Source: Paenibacillus terricola
GTDB lineage: Bacteria > Bacillota > Bacilli > Paenibacillales > Paenibacillaceae
DNA length: 64,000 nucleotides
NCBI RefSeq assembly: GCF_014779765.1
Contig: NZ_JACXZA010000001.1
Location: 1,302,001 to 1,366,000, forward strand
Direction: 5' to 3'
Shown: in pieces, positions 35,959 to 46,293 of the stretch
How positions within the stretch are numbered: the stretch's first letter is position 1
Layout: the number at the start of each line of letters is the position of its first letter
Notes under the pieces: model-generated
What the model saw: only the letters and a program-made list of their open reading frames with translations
The model's database searches: none
What the model was told of the DNA's origin: nothing
Translations under genes and position numbers: made by a program

Positions 35959-38900
35959 ATGGACACTAATAAGCGTCAGCGTTTCGAGCTGCTCATGCGT
36001 CAGGCGCAGCTGCCGGAAGACATGATACATGCACATTTTCAAGACGGACATATCGAGAGGGTTGTCGTTAGCGAAACCAATCGAGAGTGGACGCTTCATA
36101 TTCATAAGCCTTCTCTTGTTCCATCAACGACGTTCTCGCTGTTCATGCGAACGATTGCGGATCGTCTTTCTCATATCGCAGCCATATCAATCGTCATGCA
36201 CTACGATAACGCAATTCCCACCTCCGTTATTTCGCAGGAATATTGGTCTTTATTCGTTGAATATGCGCAGCGCGAGATGGTATCGGTTAACGGCTGGCTG
36301 GCGAGAGCAGGAATCGAAGCGAACGATGATGTGCTGAGCATTCTGATGCTTGATCAGACTGGTCTTGAACTTGCGAAGAAAAAAGGGATCGACGAAGCAG
36401 TATCCCGTTTTTATGATGAAAGGTTCGCTCGATCGGTGCGCGTCAAGCTGACGGCTGCACAAAGGCAAGAAAGCCGGCAAGAAGCCTATGAGCAACTAGC
36501 AAGGAAGGTAGAGCAAGAGGAACGGGAAGCACTTCAGCAATTAATGGTGAGCGCTCCTGAGGAATCCTTTGACGATGCGGCAGATGACGGCGATCAGCCG
36601 CTTGCTGTTGGCTATGACATTCGTGAGGAAGCTGTTCCAATCATGAATATCCGCGAAGAAGAGAAGAAGATTGCTGTACAAGGTACAGTGTTCGGTCTCG
36701 AAGTGAAGGAGCTGCGTAACGGCAGCACGCTGTTCACCTTCAATGTAACCGACTTCTCGGATTCGATCGCGATGAAGATGTTTGCGAAGACGAAGGAAGA
36801 CGTGAAGATTCTGAGCAAGCTCTCGAATGGCAAATGGATCAAAGCGCGCGGCCGCGTCGAATATGACCGTTTCATGATGGAGCCTGAGCTAGTCATGATG
36901 CCGAACGATCTGCACGAAGTGAAGGCGCCGGCTGACCGTAAGGACGAAGCGAAAGAGAAGCGGGTCGAATTCCATCTCCATTCCGCGATGAGCACAATGG
37001 ACGCTGTTACGTCGATAAGCGATTACGTGAAGACAGCTGCCAAGTGGGGCCATAAAGCGATTGCGGTTACCGACCACAGCAACGTACATTGCTACCCCGA
37101 GGCCGCTAAAGCAGCTAAGAAGCATGGGATTAACGTTCTGTTTGGCGTTGAAGCGAACGTAGTCAACGATGCGGTGCCGATGGTCATCAATCCACGCGAA
37201 CAGTCGTTGCTTGACAGCGAATATATCGTGTTCGATATCGAGACGACAGGTCTGTCCATTATCAATTGCAAGATCATCGAGCTTGCAGGGGTCAAAATGC
37301 GCGACGGTCAAGAAGTAGACCGCTTCTCGACGTTCATCAATCCGCATGAGAAAATCCCTTACCATATTCAACAGCTCACCAACATTAATGATGAGATGGT
37401 GGCAGATGCGCCTGAGCTTGAACCGAAGCTGCGCGAATTCATTGAGTTCATCGGCGATACGGTGCTCGTCGCGCATAATGCGCGTTTCGATATCGGCTTT
37501 ATTCAGGCGAACTGCAAGGCGATCGGGCTTCCTGAGGTTAAGAATCCAGTGCTTGATACATTGGAGCTTGCACGTTTCATCCATCCAACGATGAAGAATC
37601 ACAGGCTGAACACATTGTCGGATAAATATAAAATCAGCCTTGAGAACCATCACCGTGCAATCGATGACTCGATCGCACTCGGCGGCGTATTGTTCGGATT
37701 GCTTAAGGATTGTGCCGATCGCAATATTACGGGTCTGCATCAGCTGAACGATTACGTTGGTCTTGACCTATCGAACCAGCGTCCATTCCATTGCGGCGTT
37801 TACGCGCTCAACGGTACAGGGAAGAAAAATCTGTTCAAGCTCATTTCGATTTCGCATACAGAATATTTCAAGAAAGTGGCCATCATGCCGAAGAGCAAGC
37901 TGACAGAGCTTCGCGAGGGGCTATTAGTCATCTCTGGTTGTGAGAAAGGCGAGTTCTTCGAGACCGTACTTAATAAGACGGAAGAAGAGGCAGAAGATGT
38001 CGCACAATTCTACGATGTGCTGGAAATTCAACCGGTTGACTTCTACATGCATCTTGTTGAAAAAGGTTTCGTCAGCAGTCGCGCGGAGATCGAGGAAGCG
38101 CTCCGACGTGTCGTTCGCATCGGTGCAAAGCTGAATAAGCTTGTTATCGCAACAGGCAACGTTCATTACTTGAATCCGCGCGATAAAGTGTTCCGCGACA
38201 TCACGATTCATGGTATCACTGGCTTCAGCCCGCTGAAAGGGATGCGCAAGCCTGATGCTCATTTTCGAACAACGGACGAGATGCTGCGTGAATTCTCTTT
38301 CCTTGGGGAGGAGAAAGCTTATGAGGTAGTCGTCCGCAACACGAACGAGCTGGCGGATCGGTTCGAGAAATTCGATATGTTCCCGAGCAAGCTGTTCACA
38401 CCGATAATTGAAGGCGCCGAAGAAGAGATTCGTACGACATGCTACGACACAGCTAAGTCCTTGTATGGAGACGAACTGCCAGAGGTTATTATCCAGCGGC
38501 TTGAGAAAGAGCTTGTACCGATTATCAACTACGGTTTCTCGGCCAACTATCTAATCTCAGCGCGTTTGGTAAAAAAATCGAATGAAGATGGCTATCTGGT
38601 TGGTTCGCGGGGGTCCGTAGGTTCTTCGATTGTCGCTACGTTCCTCGGCATTTCCGAGGTAAACCCGCTGCCGCCGCATTACTTATGCCCGTCTTCATCA
38701 TGCAAACACAGCGAGTGGTTCCTTGACGGCAGCATTCGAAGCGGTTTTGACTTACCGAATAAGTCGTGTCCGAACTGCGGTTCGCCGATGAAAGGCGAAG
38801 GACAGGATATTCCGTTCGAAACATTCCTAGGGTTTAAAGGCGATAAGGTTCCCGATATTGACTTGAACTTCTCAGGCGTCTATCAGCCGGTTGCGCATAA

Positions 38901-40278
38901 CTATACAAAGGTCATGTTCGGTGACAAATGCGTATTCCGCGCAGGTACGATTGGTACGGTAGCTGAGAAGACCGCATATGGTTTCGCCAAGAAGTATGAA
39001 GAAGAGCAGGGCAAGAAATGGCGCGGCGCTGAGCTGAACCGATTGGCTTCGGGCTGTACAGGCGTTAAGCGAAGCACGGGTCAGCACCCTGGCGGTATCG
39101 TTGTTGTGCCGGATTATATCGAAGTTGAGGATGTTACGCCGGTCCAGTATCCGGCCGATGACGTGAATGCGGAATGGAAGACAACTCATTTTGACTATCA
39201 CGCCTTCGAGGAAAACTTGCTTAAGCTCGATATACTCGGACACGATGATCCTACGATGATGCGGATGCTGCAGGACTTGACGGGTGTCGATCCGACGACC
39301 ATTCCGATGAACGACCCGAAGGTTATGAGTGTCTTCAACTCAACGGATGCGCTTGGGGTTATGCCCCAGCAGATTCGTTCTGCCGTTGCAACATATGGGG
39401 TTCCGGAGATGGGGACGAAGTTCGTTCGCCAGATGCTTGAAGAGACGAAACCTTCAACGTTTGCGGACTTGCTGCAGATTTCCGGTCTATCGCACGGAAC
39501 GGGCGTATGGCTCGGTAACGCACAGGAACTGATTAAGAACAACACTTGTACGATCAAGACCGTTATTGGTTGCCGCGACGAGATCATGTTGTTCCTGATC
39601 TATAAAGCGGGCATGGATGCGGCTCTTGCGTTCAAAATTACAGAGAGCGTGCGTAAGGGCAGAGGTTTGACGCCTGAATGGATCGAAGAAATGAAGAATT
39701 GCAAGGTGCCGCAATGGTACATTGACTCCTGTTTGAAGATCGAGTACATGTTCCCGAAAGCGCATGCCGCGGCATACGTAATCTCGGCAGTGCGTACTGC
39801 TTACTTCAAGCTCTATTATCCGATTCAATTCTATGCGACTTACTTCTCGGTTCGGATATCGGAGGATTTTGACCTCGATCTGTTATGTCAAGGTTATGAT
39901 GCGATCTTCCGCAGGCTTGAAGAGATAGAGAACAAAGGCTTCAACGCAACGCCGAAAGAGAAGAACAGCGTGTCGCAGCTCGAGATGGCGCTGGAGATGA
40001 CTTCGCGCGGGTTCTCGTTTAAGCCGATTGATCTGTATCGTTCGGATGCGACGAACTTCATCGTTGATGGCAATTCGCTTATTCCACCGTTCTCCGCTAT
40101 TGCCGGCATCGGGGAGAACGCGGCGAAGAACATCGCTGCTTCCCGCGAGGAAGGCGAGTATCTATCGATTGAAGACTTCCAGATGAAATCGAAGGCAACG
40201 AAGACGATCGTAGAGGTTCTGACAGGTATGGGCGTCTTCCGAGGTCTGCCGGAATCGAATCAGCTCTCGCTCTTCTAA
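35959..40278 (+). CDS. polC: DNA polymerase III alpha subunit, PolC type
   Basis: The Gram-positive replicative polymerase with built-in proofreading. The 1439-residue product has N-terminal domains and an OB fold (about 235-320). A PHP domain follows, with H339/H341 in EFHLHSAMST, split by the 3'-5' exonuclease; its first motif is D426-x-E428 in VFDIETTGL, with the rest to about residue 590. Next come the PHP remainder, a Cys cluster (CPSSSCKH...CPNCG, about 910-940) likely to bind zinc, and the polymerase core (DIDLNFSG, TGQHPGGIVV, FPKAHAAAYVIS). Length is normal. ATG 35959 follows AGGAAAGGATAAAAGCT. Confidence 0.97.
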   Translation: MDTNKRQRFELLMRQAQLPEDMIHAHFQDGHIERVVVSETNREWTLHIHKPSLVPSTTFSLFMRTIADRLSHIAAISIVMHYDNAIPTSVISQEYWSLFVEYAQREMVSVNGWLARAGIEANDDVLSILMLDQTGLELAKKKGIDEAVSRFYDERFARSVRVKLTAAQRQESRQEAYEQLARKVEQEEREALQQLMVSAPEESFDDAADDGDQPLAVGYDIREEAVPIMNIREEEKKIAVQGTVFGLEVKELRNGSTLFTFNVTDFSDSIAMKMFAKTKEDVKILSKLSNGKWIKARGRVEYDRFMMEPELVMMPNDLHEVKAPADRKDEAKEKRVEFHLHSAMSTMDAVTSISDYVKTAAKWGHKAIAVTDHSNVHCYPEAAKAAKKHGINVLFGVEANVVNDAVPMVINPREQSLLDSEYIVFDIETTGLSIINCKIIELAGVKMRDGQEVDRFSTFINPHEKIPYHIQQLTNINDEMVADAPELEPKLREFIEFIGDTVLVAHNARFDIGFIQANCKAIGLPEVKNPVLDTLELARFIHPTMKNHRLNTLSDKYKISLENHHRAIDDSIALGGVLFGLLKDCADRNITGLHQLNDYVGLDLSNQRPFHCGVYALNGTGKKNLFKLISISHTEYFKKVAIMPKSKLTELREGLLVISGCEKGEFFETVLNKTEEEAEDVAQFYDVLEIQPVDFYMHLVEKGFVSSRAEIEEALRRVVRIGAKLNKLVIATGNVHYLNPRDKVFRDITIHGITGFSPLKGMRKPDAHFRTTDEMLREFSFLGEEKAYEVVVRNTNELADRFEKFDMFPSKLFTPIIEGAEEEIRTTCYDTAKSLYGDELPEVIIQRLEKELVPIINYGFSANYLISARLVKKSNEDGYLVGSRGSVGSSIVATFLGISEVNPLPPHYLCPSSSCKHSEWFLDGSIRSGFDLPNKSCPNCGSPMKGEGQDIPFETFLGFKGDKVPDIDLNFSGVYQPVAHNYTKVMFGDKCVFRAGTIGTVAEKTAYGFAKKYEEEQGKKWRGAELNRLASGCTGVKRSTGQHPGGIVVVPDYIEVEDVTPVQYPADDVNAEWKTTHFDYHAFEENLLKLDILGHDDPTMMRMLQDLTGVDPTTIPMNDPKVMSVFNSTDALGVMPQQIRSAVATYGVPEMGTKFVRQMLEETKPSTFADLLQISGLSHGTGVWLGNAQELIKNNTCTIKTVIGCRDEIMLFLIYKAGMDAALAFKITESVRKGRGLTPEWIEEMKNCKVPQWYIDSCLKIEYMFPKAHAAAYVISAVRTAYFKLYYPIQFYATYFSVRISEDFDLDLLCQGYDAIFRRLEEIENKGFNATPKEKNSVSQLEMALEMTSRGFSFKPIDLYRSDATNFIVDGNSLIPPFSAIAGIGENAAKNIAASREEGEYLSIEDFQMKSKATKTIVEVLTGMGVFRGLPESNQLSLF

Positions 40279-40285
40279 ACGCGTA

Positions 40286-40345
40286 ATTTCTCCGGAATGA
40301 AACGCACTGTACCGCCAATAGGGCGGTTACAGCCGTTTCACCTTG
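40286..40345 (+). repeat. ~60 bp hairpin repeat (TGAAACG...CGTTTCA), copy 1
   Basis: TTTCTCCGGAATGAAACGCA begins the unit, which ends CGTTTCACCTTG. It folds as TGAAACG/CGTTTCA, CTGTA/TACAG and CCGCC/GGCGG with small internal loops. It starts 7 bases after the polC stop. Copies 2-4 are at 40382, 53331 and 60334, all in this orientation. The 316-base polC-rimP gap holds two copies, a promoter and a leader hairpin. Confidence 0.75.
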
Positions 40346-40381
40346 AAATCCAAGAAAGTATATTATTATCTGATACTATGA

Positions 40382-40445
40382 CTTGGATTTCTCCGGAATG
40401 AAACGCACTGTACCGCCAATAGGGTGGTTACAGCCGTTTCACCTT
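40382..40445 (+). repeat. ~60 bp hairpin repeat, copy 2
   Basis: Nearly identical to copy 1 over about 55 bases. The one difference noted inside the stem (GGGCGG to GGGTGG) turns a G-C pair into G·U when read as + strand RNA. It is preceded by an A/T-rich inverted repeat, ATCCAAG...CTTGGAT, joining the two copies. Confidence 0.75.
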
Positions 40446-40456
40446 GAACAAGGCGG

Positions 40457-40486
40457 TTGTCACCTGTCATATGGTTATGTTATAAT
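40457..40486 (+). promoter_or_regulatory. Predicted sigma-A promoter of the rimP-nusA-infB operon
   Basis: TTGTCA (40457-40462, five of six consensus bases), an 18-base spacer, then a perfect TATAAT (40481-40486) with an extended TGT just before it. The start of transcription would be near 40493, giving a leader of about 100 bases. Confidence 0.75.
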
Positions 40487-40519
40487 TTTTCTGGTAAAGA
40501 TGTGGATAGGCTGACTGAC

Positions 40520-40543
40520 AAAGAGTGGGGAAACCCACTCTTT
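40520..40543 (+). promoter_or_regulatory. Perfect hairpin in the rimP leader, possible attenuator
   Basis: Ten-base perfect stem AAAGAGTGGG with CCCACTCTTT closed by a GAAA tetraloop, followed by ACGTTTTGTCT. It lies wholly in the predicted 5' untranslated leader. It may be an attenuator or a stabilising element; the T-tract is too broken for a confident terminator call. Confidence 0.55.
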
Positions 40544-40594
40544 ACGTTTTGTCTCGCCATTTTTCCATTGTCACATTCGGGAGGTTCGTATCAT

Positions 40595-41056
40595 TTGAGC
40601 AATTCGAAAATTAAACAAATCGTCGAAGACATGGTGAAACCTTTCATCGACGAGAACGGATTTGAGCTTGTTGACGTTGAATATGTGAAGGAAGGCAGCA
40701 ACTACTTCCTGCGCGTATTTGTCGATAAGGAGGGCGGCATCGATATCGACGAGTGCGGTCGCGTAAGCGAATACTTGAGCGAGCAACTCGACGAGAAGGA
40801 CCCGATTACGGAAGCATATTTCCTAGAGGTTTCTTCGCCCGGTGCTGAGCGTCCTCTCAAAAAACCGGAAGACGTGCATAAAGCGGTTGGCAAGCATATT
40901 TATGTAACCACGTACGAGCCGATTAAAGGGCACAAAGAATTCGAAGGACTGCTGCAATCATTCGACGGCGAGCTTGTGAAGATGCGTGTCAATCAGAGCA
41001 ACGTCGAAATTCCGTATGCCAAGGTCGCTTCGGCCCGTTTGGCTATCGTATTCTAG
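40595..41056 (+). CDS. rimP: Ribosome maturation factor RimP
   Basis: RimP assists late 30S subunit assembly. The 153-residue product starts [22 protein letters not shown] and has the [23 protein letters not shown] and SSPGAERPL segments of the family, ending in the SH3-like C-terminal domain. TTG 40595 is chosen, with GGGAGGT nine bases before; the open frame extends further up through the leader hairpin but without RimP similarity. It heads the rimP-nusA-infB operon found in most bacteria. Confidence 0.95.
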   Translation: MSNSKIKQIVEDMVKPFIDENGFELVDVEYVKEGSNYFLRVFVDKEGGIDIDECGRVSEYLSEQLDEKDPITEAYFLEVSSPGAERPLKKPEDVHKAVGKHIYVTTYEPIKGHKEFEGLLQSFDGELVKMRVNQSNVEIPYAKVASARLAIVF

Positions 41057-41093
41057 CACGTCTGTCATCGTATGAAAGGGGGAGCTCATTGCA

Positions 41094-42194
41094 ATGAGCA
41101 TGGAGTTTATTGAAGCTTTAGGCGAGATCGAGCGAGAGAAAGGGATCAGCAAAGACATCCTGATCGATGCCATAGAAGCTGCGCTCATTTCCAGTTATAA
41201 GCGTAATTTCAACACTGCACAAAATGTACGCGTTGACATTAACCGCACAACGGGCGTTATTAAAGTTTACGCACGTAAGACCGTTGTTGACGAGGTTCTC
41301 GATCCTCGCATGGAAATTTCGGTAGATGCAGCACGCGAGATTAATCCGCATTACACAATCGACGATATTGCTGATATCGAAGTCACGCCGCGCGATTTTG
41401 GTCGGATTGCAGCGCAGACCGCTAAACAGGTCGTAACGCAGCGTATCCGCGAAGCTGAGCGCGGTCTTATTTATAACGCGTTCATCGACAAAGAAGAAGA
41501 TATCGTGAACGGTATCGTTCAACGTCAAGATACACGCAATCTGTTCGTTGATCTTGGCAAAGTAGAAGCAGTGCTTCCGCTAACGGAATTGATGCCAACG
41601 GACAAATTCAAGCACGGCGACCGTGTGAAGTCGTATATCACGAAGGTTGAGAATACGACGAAGGGACCTCAAATTATTATGTCCCGCACACATCCAGGCT
41701 TGCTTAAGCGCCTGTTCGAGCTTGAAGTGCCTGAGATTTATGACGGTGTCGTTGAGATTCGTTCCGTTGCACGCGAAGCGGGCTTCCGTTCCAAGATTGC
41801 GGTTCACTCCCGCAATTCGGAAGTTGATCCTGTTGGCTCCTGCGTAGGTCCTAAGGGCATGCGCGTACAGACGATCGTTAACGAGCTCAAAGGCGAGAAA
41901 ATCGATATCGTCCGCTGGTCGGAGAACATCGACGAGTACGTTGCGAATGCGCTTAGCCCGTCCAAAGTATTGGAAGTTATCGTATTCGAACAAGAGAAAA
42001 TGGCGCGTGTCATCGTGCCTGACTATCAACTTTCGCTAGCAATCGGTATTAAAGGCCAGAACGCTCGCCTAGCGGCGAAGCTAACAGGCTGGAAGATCGA
42101 TATTAAAAGCGAGACGCAAGCTGAGCAAGAATTCGGTCGTCCAAGATCGCCAGAGAGCGATACGATGCATCAGGATTCGGTATCGATCGACTAA
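41094..42194 (+). CDS. nusA: Transcription termination/antitermination factor NusA
   Basis: NusA binds RNA polymerase and nascent RNA and modulates pausing, termination and antitermination. The 366-residue product has the N-terminal polymerase-binding domain (EFIEALGEIEREKGISKD), an S1 domain (about 130-200) and tandem KH domains (GSCVGPKGMRVQTIVNEL; AIGIKGQNARLAAKLTGW). It lacks the C-terminal acidic repeats of E. coli NusA, as is usual in Firmicutes. AAAGGGGGAG precedes ATG 41094. Confidence 0.97.
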   Translation: MSMEFIEALGEIEREKGISKDILIDAIEAALISSYKRNFNTAQNVRVDINRTTGVIKVYARKTVVDEVLDPRMEISVDAAREINPHYTIDDIADIEVTPRDFGRIAAQTAKQVVTQRIREAERGLIYNAFIDKEEDIVNGIVQRQDTRNLFVDLGKVEAVLPLTELMPTDKFKHGDRVKSYITKVENTTKGPQIIMSRTHPGLLKRLFELEVPEIYDGVVEIRSVAREAGFRSKIAVHSRNSEVDPVGSCVGPKGMRVQTIVNELKGEKIDIVRWSENIDEYVANALSPSKVLEVIVFEQEKMARVIVPDYQLSLAIGIKGQNARLAAKLTGWKIDIKSETQAEQEFGRPRSPESDTMHQDSVSID

Positions 42195-42237
42195 TCGGTC
42201 AACAGGATAGAGCTTGCTTCAGAGAGGGGGGAGCACG

Positions 42238-42549
42238 GTGAAACCGAGAAAAGTGCCGCTGCGCAAATGTATTGCTTGTCAACGAATGATGCCCAAGAAG
42301 GAGCTTATTCGGGTTGTACGTACACCTGAAAGTGATGTCTTGATCGATCTGACAGGAAAAAAGGCGGGCAGAGGCGCCTACTTGTGCGGACAAGTCGATT
42401 GTTTCAGGCTGGCGAAGAAGAGCAGAGCTTTCGATCGCGCATTGAAAGCGCAAGTGGAGCCGGTCATCTACGACCAACTGGAGCAGGATTTCATAGCGGT
42501 AGAGGATGAATTCATTGCCAGCAAAGAACGTGCAGAAGATGATGAGTAA
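42238..42549 (+). CDS. ylxR: YlxR-family nucleic-acid-binding protein
   Basis: A 103-residue basic protein with the YlxR signature: [17 protein letters not shown] near the start and [13 protein letters not shown] in the middle. The family (also called RnpM in B. subtilis) binds RNA and has been linked to RNase P. GTG 42238 follows GAGAGGGGGGAGCAC. It overlaps ylxQ by 11 bases. Confidence 0.92.
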   Translation: MKPRKVPLRKCIACQRMMPKKELIRVVRTPESDVLIDLTGKKAGRGAYLCGQVDCFRLAKKSRAFDRALKAQVEPVIYDQLEQDFIAVEDEFIASKERAEDDE

Positions 42550-42865
42550 GGCGCTCTCGCATCTTGGGATGGCAATGAGGGCTGGTAAGCTCGTTACCGG
42601 CGACGATACGGTTCTGAAGTCGATAAGGCAAGGCAAAGCACATCTAGTCATCGTTGCGGGGGATGCTTCGGACAACACGAAGAAGAAGTATCGTGACAAG
42701 TGCGGCTATTATAATGTCAAACTAGCCGAAGCGTTCGATCGAGTGGAACTGGGCAAGGCGATCGGGAAAGAAGCCCGCGTGCTGGTGGCGGTCACCGACG
42801 CAGGGTTCGCCCGGATGATCATTGGTCAGTTAAGCTCATATTCGGAGGTGGACAATATTGACTAA
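42539..42865 (+). CDS. ylxQ: L7Ae-family ribosomal protein YlxQ
   Basis: A 108-residue protein with the L7Ae fold: [36 protein letters not shown]. Members bind kink-turn RNA; the B. subtilis YlxQ has been named a second L7Ae-like protein. ATG 42539 or the adjacent ATG 42542 is the likely start; the frame is open 11 codons further but inside ylxR. It overlaps infB by 8 bases. Confidence 0.9.
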   Translation: MMSKALSHLGMAMRAGKLVTGDDTVLKSIRQGKAHLVIVAGDASDNTKKKYRDKCGYYNVKLAEAFDRVELGKAIGKEARVLVAVTDAGFARMIIGQLSSYSEVDNID

Positions 42866-45800
42866 ACAACCGGACAGCAAAGATAACAATAAAGATAAGC
42901 TTCGCGTATACGAATATGCCAAATCGCTCAACATGAGCAGTAAAGAAATCATCACGATCTTGAAGCGGCTTAATTTGCCGGTGAATAATCATATGAGTGT
43001 CATGGAGAACAATATGGTCTCCAAGGTTGAAGGATTCTTTCGTGATATTAAACAAAATGCCGCAGTTAAACGCGCCTCCGAGACGGCTACCGTGTCGGGA
43101 GCGGCAACTCCGAAACACCAGGACAACCGAAAACAGGCGTCTGCTGCAGAGCATGCTGGCGCACAGGCGCAATCGGATCCGAACAAAATTCATTCACAGG
43201 ATAGACAGGGGACTATGAATTCTATTAAAACGACAACGAACACAACCAACCAATCAGGCGAACAACAGGAGCAGCGCGGCACTGAACAACGCAGTACTGA
43301 ACAGCAAGCTCCAAGTCAATCGAATACGAATAGTACGCAAGGCGGCAACCGTGGACCAGGCCAAGGCGGCGGATACCGCGGTAACGGTGGTCAAGGCGGC
43401 AACCGTGGACCGGGTCAAGGCGGCGGAGGATACCGCGGTCAGGGCGGCGGCCAAGGAGGCCAAGGCGGCGGTGGATACCGCGGTCAAGGCGGCGGTCAAG
43501 GAGGCCAAGGCGGCGGAGGATACCGCGGTCAAGGAGGCAGCCAAGGAGGCCAAGGCGGCGGTGGATATCGCGGCGGCCAAGGCGGCGGTCAAGGAGGCCA
43601 AGGCGGACAGGGCGGCGGATATCGCGGTCAAGGAGGCCAAGGTGGTCAAGGAGGCCAAGGCGGCGGTGGATATCGCGGCGGCCAAGGCGGAGGTCAAGGA
43701 GGCCAAGGCGGACAGGGCGGCGGATATCGCGGTCAAGGAGGCCAAGGTGGTCAAGGCGGCCAAGGCGGTGGATATCGCGGCGGTCAAGGAGGCCAAGGTG
43801 GCCAAGGCAGACCAGCGGGTCAAGGCGGAGGCGGATTCCGCGGCGGCCAAGGCGGCGGTCAAGGTGGTCAAGGCAGACCAGCGGGTCAAGGTGGCGGCGG
43901 TCGTCCGTCATTTGGCGGCGGCGGTGCACCTGGTGGCGGCGCACGCGGCGGCGCTACAAGCGCACCATCCCAAAACTCGCGTTCCGAGAACAGCGGCGCT
44001 TCCAGCAACTGGGCTTCGAGAAAAGGAAATCAAAAGAGCCACAACAATAACAACAATGGCGGCCGTCGCTTCGATGATGACAACAAAGGTGGATTCCGTT
44101 CGGGTCGTGGCGGCAAAGGCGGCAGAAACAACCGTGGCGCCAGCAACCAGCCTCCACGCGAGAAAATCGACAATACGCCGAAGAAAATTATCGTACGTGG
44201 TTCGATGACGGTTGGCGAGCTTGCTAAGTTGCTCCATAAGGATGCTTCCGAAGTTATCAAGAAGCTGATCTTCATGGGCGTTATGGCTACGATTAACCAA
44301 GAAGTTGATCTGGATACGATCCAACTCATCGCAACAGAGATGGGCGTTGAGGAAGTCGAAGTGAAAATCCGCGTCGAAGAAGACCAATTCGAAACCGTTG
44401 AAGAAACGGATGATGAAGCGGATCTGGAAGCGCGTCCTCCAGTTGTTACCATCATGGGTCACGTCGACCACGGTAAAACAACACTGCTTGACGCCATTCG
44501 CCATACGAACGTAACAGGCGGAGAAGCGGGTGGTATTACGCAGCATATCGGCGCATACCAAGTTGAAGTTCACGGTAAGAAAATTACGTTCCTCGATACA
44601 CCAGGCCATGAAGCGTTCACGCTTATGCGCGCCCGCGGTGCTCAAGTAACGGACATTACGATTATCGTTGTTGCAGCAGACGACGGCGTTATGCCGCAAA
44701 CGGTCGAAGCCGTAAACCATGCGAAAGCGGCAGGCGTACCGATCATCGTTGCAGTTAACAAAATCGATAAAGAAGATGCAAATCCAGATAAAATTAAACA
44801 AGAGCTCACCGAGTACGGCCTTGTACCAGAGGAATGGGGCGGCGATACGATCTTCGTCAACCTGTCTGCGAAACAGCGGATCAACCTCGAAGGTCTGCTT
44901 GAGATGATTCTGCTCGTAGCTGAAGTGAACGACTACAAAGCGAACCCGAACAAACGCGCTCGCGGTACTGTTCTTGAAGCAGAGCTCGACAAAGGTAAAG
45001 GTCCTGTTGCACGTATTCTCGTACAACATGGTACGCTCAAAGTCGGCGATGCCTTCATTGCCGGCAACAGCTTCGGCCGTGTTCGCGCCATGGTGAACGA
45101 TAAAGGCCGTCGTCTGAAGGAAGTTGGACCTTCTACGCCAGTCGAAATTACTGGTCTGACTGAAGTTCCGCTTGCAGGCGATCCTTTCCTCGCTTACGAG
45201 GATGAGCGCAAAGCACGTCAAATTGCGGAAACGCGTATGACGAAAGCTCGTCAGTCGGAGCTTACGACGACGACTCGCGTAACGCTTGACGATTTGTTCC
45301 AACATATTAAAGACGGCGAGATCAAAGATCTCAATGTTATCATCAAAGGTGACGTTCAGGGCTCCGTCGAGGCGCTCAAAGGCGCACTGGCGAAGATCGA
45401 TATCGAAGGCGTTCGTGTTCGCGTCATCCACAGTGGCGCTGGCGCAATTACGGAATCCGATATCAACCTCGCTTCGGCATCGAATGCGATCGTTATCGGC
45501 TTCAACGTTCGTCCAGAGGCGCAGGCAACTGCGCAAGCTGAGCACGAGAAGGTAGATGTTCGTCTGCATAACATTATTTATAACGTTATCGATGAAATCG
45601 AGCACGCGATGAAGGGCATGCTGGATCCTGTATTCAAAGAAGTCGTTATAGGCCATGCAGAAGTGCGCATGCTAATTAAAGTGACCAAAGTCGGCACGAT
45701 TGCCGGCAGCATGATCATTGATGGCAAAATGCAGCGTAATGCGGAAGCACGTGTTACGCGCGGCGGCAAAGTCATCTTCACTGGCAAAATTGAGTCGCTC

Positions 45801-45929
45801 AAGCGTTTCAAGGACGATGTCAAAGAAGTCGCGCAAGGTTACGAGTGCGGTATCTCGCTTGACAAGTTTAACGACATTCTTGAAGGGGACATCATCGAAG
45901 CCTTCGTGATGGAAAAGGTAGAGAGGTGA
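42858..45929 (+). CDS. infB: Translation initiation factor IF-2 with a long Gly-rich linker
   Basis: IF-2 places initiator tRNA on the 30S subunit and promotes subunit joining. The product is 1023 residues, longer than B. subtilis IF-2 (about 716). An IF2-N domain lies near residues 14-64. Residues about 161-365 are an extreme low-complexity tract of [13 protein letters not shown]-like repeats plus Arg. A second IF2-N domain follows (about 440-495). The GTPase domain begins at G534 with GHVDHGKTT and continues with DTPGHEAF and NKID, then the C-terminal domains. TTG 42858 follows GGAGGTGGACAATA. The linker expansion accounts for most of the extra length. Confidence 0.96.
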   Translation: MTKQPDSKDNNKDKLRVYEYAKSLNMSSKEIITILKRLNLPVNNHMSVMENNMVSKVEGFFRDIKQNAAVKRASETATVSGAATPKHQDNRKQASAAEHAGAQAQSDPNKIHSQDRQGTMNSIKTTTNTTNQSGEQQEQRGTEQRSTEQQAPSQSNTNSTQGGNRGPGQGGGYRGNGGQGGNRGPGQGGGGYRGQGGGQGGQGGGGYRGQGGGQGGQGGGGYRGQGGSQGGQGGGGYRGGQGGGQGGQGGQGGGYRGQGGQGGQGGQGGGGYRGGQGGGQGGQGGQGGGYRGQGGQGGQGGQGGGYRGGQGGQGGQGRPAGQGGGGFRGGQGGGQGGQGRPAGQGGGGRPSFGGGGAPGGGARGGATSAPSQNSRSENSGASSNWASRKGNQKSHNNNNNGGRRFDDDNKGGFRSGRGGKGGRNNRGASNQPPREKIDNTPKKIIVRGSMTVGELAKLLHKDASEVIKKLIFMGVMATINQEVDLDTIQLIATEMGVEEVEVKIRVEEDQFETVEETDDEADLEARPPVVTIMGHVDHGKTTLLDAIRHTNVTGGEAGGITQHIGAYQVEVHGKKITFLDTPGHEAFTLMRARGAQVTDITIIVVAADDGVMPQTVEAVNHAKAAGVPIIVAVNKIDKEDANPDKIKQELTEYGLVPEEWGGDTIFVNLSAKQRINLEGLLEMILLVAEVNDYKANPNKRARGTVLEAELDKGKGPVARILVQHGTLKVGDAFIAGNSFGRVRAMVNDKGRRLKEVGPSTPVEITGLTEVPLAGDPFLAYEDERKARQIAETRMTKARQSELTTTTRVTLDDLFQHIKDGEIKDLNVIIKGDVQGSVEALKGALAKIDIEGVRVRVIHSGAGAITESDINLASASNAIVIGFNVRPEAQATAQAEHEKVDVRLHNIIYNVIDEIEHAMKGMLDPVFKEVVIGHAEVRMLIKVTKVGTIAGSMIIDGKMQRNAEARVTRGGKVIFTGKIESLKRFKDDVKEVAQGYECGISLDKFNDILEGDIIEAFVMEKVER

Positions 45930-45936
45930 TCGCTTA

Positions 45937-46293
45937 ATGGCAAAAGTCCGAGTTGGTCGGGTCGGCGAACAAATTAAAAAAGAGCTGAGCCAAATTATTC
46001 AATCGGAATTAAAGGATCCGCGCATCGGATTCATTACGGTCACTGGCGTTGAAGTGACAAACGATTTGTCCCAAGCCAAGGTGTATCTCAGCGTGCTGGG
46101 CAGCGAAGAGCAGAAGGAAGAGTCGCTAAAGGCAATTGCCCGCGGCACAGGCTTCATTCGCTCGGAGCTTGGCAAGCGGATGCGTCTGCGCCATACGCCA
46201 GAGCTCATCTTCAAATTTGATGCGAGTATCGAATATGGTAGCCGTATCGAATCGCTGCTTGAACAGATTAACCGTGGAGAGCGGCAAGTATGA
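45937..46293 (+). CDS. rbfA: Ribosome-binding factor A
   Basis: RbfA is a KH-fold factor that helps mature the 5' end of 16S rRNA and cold adaptation. The 118-residue product has [14 protein letters not shown] at the start, then [29 protein letters not shown] and the [13 protein letters not shown] motif. It directly follows infB; the ylxP gene found between them in B. subtilis is missing. It overlaps nrnA by four bases (ATGA). Confidence 0.96.
   Translation: MAKVRVGRVGEQIKKELSQIIQSELKDPRIGFITVTGVEVTNDLSQAKVYLSVLGSEEQKEESLKAIARGTGFIRSELGKRMRLRHTPELIFKFDASIEYGSRIESLLEQINRGERQV

Noticed and set aside
35727-35969. 80-codon + strand frame before polC
   Set aside because: Made of palindromic repeat sequence, overlaps the polC start, and has no plausible start signal.
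43351-44208. 285-codon + strand frame inside infB rich in Lys, Ala, Val and Asp
   Set aside because: Produced by the Gly-rich repeat DNA read in another frame; no separate start signal.
43908-45656. 582-codon open frame on the - strand
   Set aside because: Antisense to the GTPase half of infB, with no start signal and no recognisable domain.
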